Source of the DNA: a virus
Reading direction: 5' to 3' (one strand)
IMG/VR virus record: IMGVR_UViG_3300020579_000009
Location: 1-64,000 of that record
DNA: 64,000 bases
Shown: in pieces, positions 1-5,091 of the stretch
Numbering within the stretch: position 1 is the first letter of the stretch
Layout: every line of letters begins with the position of its first letter
Made by a program: the position numbers and the translations under genes
The notes under the pieces: generated by a model
The model's database searches: none
What the model saw: only the letters and a program-made list of their open reading frames with translations
What the model was told of the DNA's origin: nothing

Positions 1-102
1 TGGAACCGCGACGACGGAAAGTACATCCCGTACTGTTCTACTTTTCTGGCGCGAGAGCAATGGGCCGATGAGCCGTGGACTGGAGCTTTTGAAGGGCGCT
101 AG
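1..102 (+). CDS. 3' end of replication initiator (partial)
   Basis: Frame 1 is open from the first base to a TAG at 100-102 and encodes the last 33 residues, ending WTGAFEGR. It is base-for-base the same as the end of the complete gene at 44241-44984, so it is the same helix-turn-helix replication-organiser type protein, cut by the window edge. The surviving part holds the tryptophan-rich tail (YCSTFLAREQWADEPW) typical of the C-terminus of such phage proteins. Confidence 0.85.
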   Translation, partial: WNRDDGKYIPYCSTFLAREQWADEPWTGAFEGR

Positions 103-127
103 GCGCTGCGGGAAGGTTGGCGCGGCG
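1..127. repeat. Left copy of a 127-bp exact direct repeat
   Basis: Every base from 1 to 127 is identical to 44883-45009; the first mismatch is 128 (g) against 45010 (c). The left limit is the window edge, so the true repeat could be longer. It covers the last 33 codons and stop of the replication-initiator gene plus 25 bases of leader. It marks one full turn of phage unit A (44882 bp) and the point where unit B begins. Confidence 0.97.
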
Positions 128-164
128 GCGACGCAGGAAGAAGCAGAAAGGGTGAAAGAAAATC

Positions 165-353
165 ATGGGCGAATGGGAGATTACGGTAAGGCCGTGGAAG
201 GCTTCGGGCGGCAGCACGGTGCATGATGAAACCTTGCTAGTTGAGGCGGATTCGTCACGGCAAGCCCTGTTGAAGTTTTACCAAGCAGAGGACTACGATT
301 TTACCATTTGGCGCGTGATTGATATTGTGCGGCGCGGGCCAGAAGTGAGGTGA
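165..353 (+). CDS. Hypothetical 62-aa protein
   Basis: Unrecognised small soluble protein. The ATG at 165 follows a purine-rich stretch (gaaagaaaatc) rather than a strong ribosome site. The chain has a short beta-rich start (EWEITVRPWK) and a helix with SSRQALLKFYQAEDY, resembling small phage proteins that adjust host factors, but nothing diagnostic. It sits between the replication gene and the HNH gene. In unit B nearly all of it is missing: the sequence jumps between GCGGCG repeats at 122-127 and 329-334, removing 207 bp. Confidence 0.55.
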   Translation: MGEWEITVRPWKASGGSTVHDETLLVEADSSRQALLKFYQAEDYDFTIWRVIDIVRRGPEVR

Positions 354-357
354 GCGG

Positions 358-699
358 GTGCCGGTAGACCAGAAGAAATATCCGAAGAACTGGAAGGCGA
401 TTAGCGCCGAGGTCAGGAAGCGCTCTGGAGGGCAATGTGAATGCACGGGCGAGTGCGGCTTGCACAAAACGACTGGTGGAGCGCGAAGATGCGTGGAGAA
501 AAACGGAGAGGCAGCTAAGTGGGCTCGCGGAAAGATTGTACTTACGGTTGCCCACCTGTGTCATAACCCGCGTTGCGCGAGACGGAAGCATCTCAAAGCT
601 ATGTGTCAGCGCTGTCACCTACGATACGACGTACAGCTCCACAAGCAGCACAGGCGCGAAAGACGCGAGCGAGAAACCGGACAAATGAGATTGCTTTAG
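358..699 (+). CDS. HNH endonuclease-like protein
   Basis: 113-aa nuclease of the phage HNH type, read from a GTG at 358 just behind GTGAGGTGAGC. Residues about 22-40 hold a cysteine cluster (GGQCECTGECGLH), then comes LTVAHLCHNPRCARRKHL and CQRCHLRYDVQLHKQH, which supply the AH..H histidines, the catalytic N, the final zinc CxxC and a terminal HKQH. Proteins of this family nick or cut DNA in a metal-dependent way and often lie near phage packaging or lysis genes. The tail is very basic (RRERRERE). Unit B has no counterpart at this position, so it is an accessory gene. Confidence 0.75.
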   Translation: MPVDQKKYPKNWKAISAEVRKRSGGQCECTGECGLHKTTGGARRCVEKNGEAAKWARGKIVLTVAHLCHNPRCARRKHLKAMCQRCHLRYDVQLHKQHRRERRERETGQMRLL

Positions 700-719
700 C
701 CAAGGAACAAGACTAAACT
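691..719 (+). promoter_or_regulatory. Candidate sigma-70 promoter for lysis genes, unit A
   Basis: TTGCTT (691-696), 17-nt spacer, TAAACT (714-719), 24 nt ahead of the lipoprotein ATG at 744. Each box matches the consensus at four of six positions. A promoter of similar quality occurs at the matching site of unit B (45042-45070). Predicted by eye only. Confidence 0.4.
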
Positions 720-743
720 CTCGCGCAGCAAAGGAGAAAAAGC

Positions 744-1130
744 ATGAGACCTAGAAGGGCATTTCCTACCATCGCTTTGCTGATTCCGCTGATGCTGGCG
801 GGCTGCGCGGCGCGGCCTATCCATCCCGGCGCTGCCAATTCCTACGACTCTAACGCTTACGACGCGCTGATTGTGGCGCACAGCGTCATTGAGACTACCA
901 AGACCGATTTGGCGAACAATGCCTTCCCCGCATCTATCGCCGGAAACGTCAAGACGGCGCTGAACGACCTGATACGCGGCTATGACGTGGCGCAGACAGC
1001 CTACACTGCTTACCACGCTTCGGCAGTAGTGGGCACGGCCACTCCCGCGCAATCGACAGCCCTGACCAACGCTCTCAACGACGTGAACAGCAAGACCGCC
1101 GCGCTCACAGCGGCAAAGGCGGGAAAATGA
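744..1130 (+). CDS. Lipoprotein of the lysis cassette
   Basis: 128-aa exported lipoprotein. The start is fixed by AAAGGAG nine bases upstream. Residues 1-21 are a signal peptide (basic MRPRR, hydrophobic ALLIPLMLAG) ending in a lipobox L-A-G-C at about 18-21, so the mature protein begins with a lipidated cysteine in the outer or inner membrane. The mature part is Ala/Thr-rich and helical, with no known domain. Its place before the endolysin suggests an outer-membrane spanin-like role, but no partner i-spanin is obvious. The first 17 residues are the same as in the unit B protein at 45093, while the mature parts differ entirely. Confidence 0.7.
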   Translation: MRPRRAFPTIALLIPLMLAGCAARPIHPGAANSYDSNAYDALIVAHSVIETTKTDLANNAFPASIAGNVKTALNDLIRGYDVAQTAYTAYHASAVVGTATPAQSTALTNALNDVNSKTAALTAAKAGK

Positions 1131-1369
1131 GCACCACCGTAACCGTTACGACACCTAGCCCGAATCCTCCCGGCAGCAAGCTCCAAAGCATCCTCAGCAT
1201 CATCTCGCTGGTCTTGCAGGCGCTCACGGCCATTCCCGGTCTTGGTGTACCGATTGCCATTGAGCAGGCGTTCCAGAAGATTCTGACCAATGCGCTCGCG
1301 GCTTATCAGGCAGAGACTGGCCAGCCGCTCGACTTGAGCAAGATTCCGCAAGAAAGCCTAGTCCCTTGA
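1127..1369 (+). CDS. Small hydrophobic protein of the lysis cassette
   Basis: 80-aa protein whose ATG overlaps the stop of the lipoprotein gene (ATGA), so it is probably translationally coupled. A Thr/Pro-rich start is followed by a hydrophobic segment, about residues 20-46 (ILSIISLVLQALTAIPGLGV), and an amphipathic helix ending QESLVP. One membrane-inserting helix plus this location makes a holin or holin-related role possible. Unit B has a shorter hydrophobic protein at the same place (45533-45742) with little sequence similarity. Confidence 0.6.
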   Translation: MSTTVTVTTPSPNPPGSKLQSILSIISLVLQALTAIPGLGVPIAIEQAFQKILTNALAAYQAETGQPLDLSKIPQESLVP

Positions 1370-1372
1370 CAT

Positions 1373-1394
1373 TAGCGCCGAAGCGATGGCGCTA
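1373..1394 (+). other. Hairpin after the hydrophobic gene, unit A
   Basis: TAGCGCC (1373-1379) pairs with GGCGCTA (1388-1394) around an 8-nt loop. No T-run follows, so it is not a classical terminator. It could limit readthrough or protect mRNA. Unit B has a different 6-bp GC hairpin at the same gene boundary (45746-45768). Confidence 0.4.
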
Positions 1395-1432
1395 GGAAGG
1401 CAAGGCGCGTTGCCACGATGGAGTAGTTTGCA

Positions 1433-1789
1433 GTGACTTGGGGCCCTGCTGGGTTCGCGCTCGGTCAGGGCCTCCTCCTAAAGCCTATGCTCCTAACAAC
1501 TCATCAACGCGAAGAGCTTTCACATCATGGCCTGTGGATACGCGAGGCTTGCGACAAGTGCCATAAGCTTCTGCTTTTGCCGTGGTGCTTCACGCGGCGC
1601 GGCGAGAAAGGCGTCTATTGCTCAAGGCTTTGCCGGGATGGGGAAGAGCGAGCGCCTATTGGAACGTGTGCGAATTGTGGGGCGAAGTTGGGCCCAGTAC
1701 GCAGAGGAACGAAGTTCTGTTCCGCGACCTGCCGGACACGCCAACACAGAAGTCCTAAACAGGGCGAAATTCGCGTTACTGGCCATTGA
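1433..1789 (+). CDS. Double zinc-ribbon protein
   Basis: 118 aa if read from GTG 1433 (TGGAG lies nine bases ahead); an internal ATG at 1487 is possible but lacks a ribosome site. It carries two treble-clef-like knuckles: CDKCHK...YCSRLC (about 40-63) and CANCGAKLG...FCSATCRTRQHR (about 77-105). Such CxxC..FCS..C proteins bind nucleic acid or act as small adaptors in phages. The unit B protein at 50104-50403 has a matching C-terminal knuckle (KFCSRRCKD..) but lies on the other strand in the late operon, suggesting relocation of a common module. Confidence 0.6.
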   Translation: MTWGPAGFALGQGLLLKPMLLTTHQREELSHHGLWIREACDKCHKLLLLPWCFTRRGEKGVYCSRLCRDGEERAPIGTCANCGAKLGPVRRGTKFCSATCRTRQHRSPKQGEIRVTGH

Positions 1790-1827
1790 AACTAAAGGAC
1801 TTAAAAACAGCTGGATACATTTAAGCT

Positions 1828-2304
1828 ATGGACACACAATCTGAGGCAAAACTGGCGGAAGTTCACCCTGAACTGGCAAGGCGTATCGAGCAGCTAGCCG
1901 CTTTGCTTTCCTTCCCGCTCATCGTGACTTGTGGCTTGCGAAGCTGGGCGGCTCAGGACACGCTCTTTGCTCAAGGAAGAACTACCCCCGGCCCGGTAGT
2001 GACGAATGCCAGAGGCGGATGGTCGATGCACCAGTTTGGGCTCGCCGTCGACGTGGCTCCCACGGACGGACATAGCGTGGATTGGAATGGCAAAGACGCC
2101 AAGTGGGAAGAGATTCTAGCGAAGGCTCCGAGCGTAGGCTTGGCGGAAGGCGCAACGTGGCGGACGTTCCCCGACGAGCCGCACCTTTATCCACAGGAGA
2201 TTCCGCCAAACCCCGATGACACCCTGCGCTACACCTTCAAAGAAGGCGGCATGGCCGCAGTCAACGCGTGGGCCGATGCCCTGATGGGGATTACCAGCGA
2301 CTAG
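1828..2304 (+). CDS. Endolysin, peptidase M15 (L-Ala-D-Glu / DD-peptidase type)
   Basis: 158-aa zinc peptidase of the VanY/endolysin M15 group that cuts the peptide stem of peptidoglycan at the end of infection. The fold marks are in order: RSWAAQDTLFAQGR (about 39-52), the first zinc site SMHQFGLAVDVAP (His about 68 and Asp about 75), and the second zinc histidine in FPDEPHLYP (about 118). There is no signal peptide, so a holin must release it. The last four bases overlap the convergent late operon's last stop codon (2301-2304). Unit B carries an unrelated DUF5675-like protein here instead. Confidence 0.88.
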   Translation: MDTQSEAKLAEVHPELARRIEQLAALLSFPLIVTCGLRSWAAQDTLFAQGRTTPGPVVTNARGGWSMHQFGLAVDVAPTDGHSVDWNGKDAKWEEILAKAPSVGLAEGATWRTFPDEPHLYPQEIPPNPDDTLRYTFKEGGMAAVNAWADALMGITSD

Positions 2305-2768
2305 CTAACCTGGTTCAAGCTGAAATCCGTCACCTGCACGGGCGCGGCAGCCAGAATCGGAACGTTGAATACATGGCTGATAGCCGTTCCAGCGCCGTTC
2401 ACGCCGGAGATGGTCAGGTTATAGGAAGCTCCGGTGTCGGTAGCCGCCACGGACGCTGTAAACTGGAGCGTCTTGGGGTCTACCGGGCCGAGCGTTACGA
2501 GCGTGTCATCCACGCTGACCACCGGGCCAGAGGTAAGAGGGACAAAGTTCGTTGCCGGGACAAGCCCGATAGCGAAGGTACTGGTGCTGCCTTGCTGCGT
2601 TCCATTGATAGCCATTGATTCTCCTTGAATGATTTGAAACAACTCGAAATCCGTTACCTGGTTGATGCTTACAAGCTGATTGAGAGTGTGCGCGATGCGT
2701 TCGAGTTCATGCGCGATGCGTTCAACTGCCCGCAGTTCCCGTTCTTCCCGCTCTTCTTCGTGCCTCAT
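2301..2768 (-). CDS. Putative virion surface protein, coiled coil plus beta domain
   Basis: 155 aa. The first 50 residues are charged and helical (repeated ERIAHELERIAHTL); residues 55-155 form a beta-rich Ig-like domain (PLTSGPVVSVDD, TASVAATDTGASYNLTISG). The domain looks like a capsid or tail decoration or adhesion module; function is inferred. The ATG (2768-2766) overlaps the stop of the two-helix membrane gene upstream. The unit B copy (47117-47635) has the same beta domain at about 97 percent identity but a different coiled coil, far closer than neighbouring genes. Confidence 0.6.
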   Translation of the reverse strand: MRHEEEREERELRAVERIAHELERIAHTLNQLVSINQVTDFELFQIIQGESMAINGTQQGSTSTFAIGLVPATNFVPLTSGPVVSVDDTLVTLGPVDPKTLQFTASVAATDTGASYNLTISGVNGAGTAISHVFNVPILAAAPVQVTDFSLNQVS

Positions 2769-2929
2769 CGGATTATAGAAAGAGCATGCCCGCCAGCGAT
2801 TTCAAGCAGAAAAGCCAGTAGGCCGCACGCGAACGATAGCCTGCCGATTTCCTGTAGCTTGGGATTGGCGCTTAGGGCATACATGAGCACACCGACGAGC
2901 GCGACCAATAAGCTGAGATAGATAATCAT
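2765..2929 (-). CDS. Two-helix small membrane protein (holin candidate)
   Basis: 54-aa protein. Two hydrophobic helices are clear: IIYLSLLVALVGVLMYAL (2-19) and LSFACGLLAFLLEIAGG (31-47), joined by a short polar loop (SANPKLQEIG). Size and two-helix hairpin layout match class II holins, which would release the cytoplasmic endolysin, but small phage membrane proteins of this type also have other roles. The unit B copy (47632-47796) is nearly identical for the first 30 residues. Confidence 0.65.
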   Translation of the reverse strand: MIIYLSLLVALVGVLMYALSANPKLQEIGRLSFACGLLAFLLEIAGGHALSIIR

Positions 2930-2973
2930 GGATTCAGTCTCCCCTTTTCAGAAAAGTTTGTATGTTCCCTTCA

Positions 2974-3261
2974 TCACACCTTTGGAGTCGGAACAGGTTG
3001 CGCAGTAATTTGCGGCTGGCCTGCCATCGCGGTCTGTTTGTCGAGCGCACCCTGAAAGTTTGGGGAACCTTCGATTCGCTGGCTAAACGCACGGGTAAGA
3101 TTCGAGGCCAGCGCGTTGGCAAAAGAAAAAAAGAATTTATAAAAGCCGCTGGAATTTGCCTGCGGAGATGGAAGCGAGCCCACGAAGTTGCTGAACACCA
3201 TGTAGCCTACGAGAGTTGATGTGGCTTGATGCGCGGAGATGTAAGCCCAGATTGTGCTCAC
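2974..3261 (-). CDS. Hypothetical membrane-associated protein
   Basis: 95 aa; not recognised. It starts MSTIWAYISAHQATSTLVGYMVFSNF, a weak hydrophobic helix with His and Thr, followed by a Phe-rich stretch (FYKFFFSFANAL) and a Pro/Gln-rich tail. This shape (N-terminal helix WAYISAH, Pro-rich end) recurs in small phage proteins near lysis genes. Its start lies just upstream of the zinc-knuckle gene stop (3258). The 44 bp to the next gene hold nothing clear. Confidence 0.5.
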   Translation of the reverse strand: MSTIWAYISAHQATSTLVGYMVFSNFVGSLPSPQANSSGFYKFFFSFANALASNLTRAFSQRIEGSPNFQGALDKQTAMAGQPQITAQPVPTPKV

Positions 3262-3422
3262 TTTTCCTTCTTTTCGTTGAATCGAGGATATCTGTCCATC
3301 TGCTCGCGTATCTTACCAGCACAATCGGCACAATAGGGATATTTAAAGTGAGTTGAGCCGTTTATCTCCACCATTTTCTCTTCATGGGGAGGAATCTCTT
3401 TTCCGCACTTCTCGCACTTCAC
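3258..3422 (-). CDS. Small zinc-knuckle protein
   Basis: 54-aa protein from a GTG at 3422 that overlaps the preceding TGA (GTGA) and has TGGAG ahead. It holds two CxxC pairs: KCEKCGKEIPP (2-12) and YCADCAGKI (34-42), followed by a basic and acidic helix REQMDRYPRFNEKKEK. It should fold around one zinc. The unit B homologue (48129-48275) has the same plan CPKCGKDIP...CAGCVAEIKEQMKKYP, so the gene is a stable member of this late block. Confidence 0.6.
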   Translation of the reverse strand: MKCEKCGKEIPPHEEKMVEINGSTHFKYPYCADCAGKIREQMDRYPRFNEKKEK

Positions 3423-3868
3423 GGCTCCATCCTCAGAAGCAAACCAATTACAGCGATGCCCAAAAATGCGAGACTGATGGCAACAGCCCACGAAGCATTG
3501 AATCCCGCGCTTTTCCCCGCACTTTGGCTGCGCGATTCCCGCAAGTCAGTGATTTCCTTGTTAAACCCTTCTTTTATGGTGTCGATTTTGTCGATTACCG
3601 CTTGATGATTGGACATATACTCCTGTCGCGGCATGAAACCAGAAGCCTGGTCAGCGAGAGTTTTCCTGAACTCGTTCACGCTATCGAACCGCTTCTCTGT
3701 GGCTGTTTCGGCTTTGGCCACGGCTTCCTTGCTGGACGTGAGAGCGAGACTTGTCTTTTCGTCTGTCGCGCGAAACCGCTCCTCGTAGCGCCTGTCCCGC
3801 TCATCCATAAGCGTGCGGAGGTTCAAAATCTTTTCCAGTATGGCGGTATTGTGCTCCTCCCCGGTCAT
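3419..3868 (-). CDS. Coiled-coil protein with C-terminal membrane anchor
   Basis: 149 aa. Residues 5-115 are a long charged helix (ERDRRYEERFRATDEKTS, AKAETATEKRFDSVNEFRKTL). Residues about 127-145 (WAVAISLAFLGIAVIGLLL) are one transmembrane helix near the C-terminus. This tail-anchored coiled coil resembles widespread phage proteins near the lysis region, whose role is not settled; a spanin-like or membrane-tether role is possible. Unit B has an equivalent at 49208-49711 with the same layout but little sequence match. Confidence 0.6.
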   Translation of the reverse strand: MTGEEHNTAILEKILNLRTLMDERDRRYEERFRATDEKTSLALTSSKEAVAKAETATEKRFDSVNEFRKTLADQASGFMPRQEYMSNHQAVIDKIDTIKEGFNKEITDLRESRSQSAGKSAGFNASWAVAISLAFLGIAVIGLLLRMEP

Positions 3869-3990
3869 TTCCCCCTCTTAGGCCGCACCCTTAAAAGGTG
3901 CGCCCGTTCCCGCAAGAGCAATTGAATCACATGCAAGAGTTTAATCTCCAGCTTGGTTAATCTGTGGGAGTCTGGTATCACAATATCCAT
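3865..3990 (-). CDS. Hypothetical 41-aa basic protein
   Basis: The ATG (3990-3988) shares its A with the stop of the exported coiled-coil gene (TAATG). The product is a Leu-rich amphipathic helix (LTKLEIKLLHVIQLLLRERAHLL) with a basic end RVRPKRGK. It overlaps the next gene by four bases. No family recognised. Being chained between two genes on both sides is the main support. Confidence 0.45.
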   Translation of the reverse strand: MDIVIPDSHRLTKLEIKLLHVIQLLLRERAHLLRVRPKRGK

Positions 3991-4715
3991 TACTGTTTGG
4001 TCAGCTCCAGCCAATGCAGATTGAACAGATACCCTGCCGTTCCTGAGCAAACAAAATGCAGCGTCACTGGCCCTGCTGGAAGAGCGAGAATCGGCCCTGC
4101 TACCGTTTGCCACGTCTGCCAGCCGCCTGTCGCGGGGATAGAGACAACGCCCAGCATGGTGCCTCCCTGCTGAATCGTGAGTGTGCCGCCATGAGCGCCC
4201 GAAGAAGAACGAACGGTTAGTGCATAGTTCCCTGCTGCCGGCACCGAAACCGAATAGTCGTAGGTCTGGCCGTTCTGGATGAAACCAACATCGAGCACGG
4301 AGCCGGAATCGGTCGTGTTTTCCGTCTGCATCGCTGGGACGGCAGCGATAGCGGTTGAGGCTTCCACATGCACGATGACGGCGACGGGCGGGAGAGTGCC
4401 TTGCTGGAGCGCCGCGATTTGAGCCTGCATCGTTGTGATTTGTGAAGCGAAGCCCGTAGCCTGGGATTGGAGAGTCGAGATAGTCGCTTCGTCACTAGCG
4501 AGTTGTGTCTTGAGCGCGGCAATAGCACCTGCATCGTTCTGCTGAAGCTGAAATACGGTGGCGATGTTGTTCTCTATCGTGGATTTGTAGCTGAGCAGCG
4601 CAATCGAAGCGTTGGTCTGTGAGGTCGTCACATCGGGGTAGACCGCAAGCGATGGAGCCTGCGCGTTAAGGCTTATAGCACAGCAGAGAACGAAAATTAC
4701 TAGGGTCTTTCTCAA
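3990..4715 (-). CDS. Exported coiled-coil protein with carbohydrate-binding-like domain
   Basis: 241 aa from a TTG at 4715, which sits five bases after GGAGG and yields the signal peptide MRKTLVIFVLCCAISLNAQA; the ATG 12 bases upstream lacks this spacing. After cleavage come a helical stretch (about 35-110; QQNDAGAIAALKTQLASDEA) and a beta-sandwich (about 120-241) with ALTVRSSSGAHGGTLTIQ and PAGPVTLHFVCSG, resembling CBM6-type sugar-binding domains. The order signal, coiled coil, CBM looks like a cell-surface or secreted adhesin rather than a cytoplasm-assembled tail part. It overlaps the gene upstream by about 50 nt. Confidence 0.65.
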   Translation of the reverse strand: MRKTLVIFVLCCAISLNAQAPSLAVYPDVTTSQTNASIALLSYKSTIENNIATVFQLQQNDAGAIAALKTQLASDEATISTLQSQATGFASQITTMQAQIAALQQGTLPPVAVIVHVEASTAIAAVPAMQTENTTDSGSVLDVGFIQNGQTYDYSVSVPAAGNYALTVRSSSGAHGGTLTIQQGGTMLGVVSIPATGGWQTWQTVAGPILALPAGPVTLHFVCSGTAGYLFNLHWLELTKQ

Positions 4716-5091
4716 CTTTACCTCCATGTGTCGCTGCCTGAATCGCCGTCACTGTGTTCCATGTTGTTGCTCCGGCTGTCGGCAAGAGCCAATCCCAATG
4801 GAACCTGTCATCCTCGCTCTTGCGCCAGTAGTGCGATAGCTGCCCCATGCCGACCGAGAAGCCGAAACGGATACTCTCGCGGGCCTTGAATTCTCCGTAG
4901 CCTCCATCTGGGCAATGCCCTCCGATGCCGAACTGCTGGCGGCAGGTGTGAATGTAGTGCGTGGCGGCAACGGAACTGCCAGCCGGAAGTACGAAGTCGG
5001 TCAGGACATGGAGCACAACCTTACGTGGCCCCGCCACCGCCAGCCCCGGCAAGAGAAGGAAGAGAAGGGCGAACTTTATTGATTGGTGCAT
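4666..5091 (-). CDS. Exported protein of unknown function
   Basis: 141 aa with a clean Sec signal peptide (MHQSIKFALLFLLLPGLAVA, cut near residue 20). The mature part has paired cysteines and aromatic residues (HTCRQQFGIGGHCPDGGYG), a charged middle (YWRKSEDDRFHWDW) and a last LLCYKP. No family recognised. It overlaps the fibre gene upstream by 16 nt and belongs with three other exported products in this operon. Confidence 0.6.
   Translation of the reverse strand: MHQSIKFALLFLLLPGLAVAGPRKVVLHVLTDFVLPAGSSVAATHYIHTCRQQFGIGGHCPDGGYGEFKARESIRFGFSVGMGQLSHYWRKSEDDRFHWDWLLPTAGATTWNTVTAIQAATHGGKVEKDPSNFRSLLCYKP

Noticed and set aside
2189-2197. Second strict DnaA box TTATCCACA
   Set aside because: Lies within conserved endolysin coding sequence with no other box or AT-rich stretch near; probably chance.
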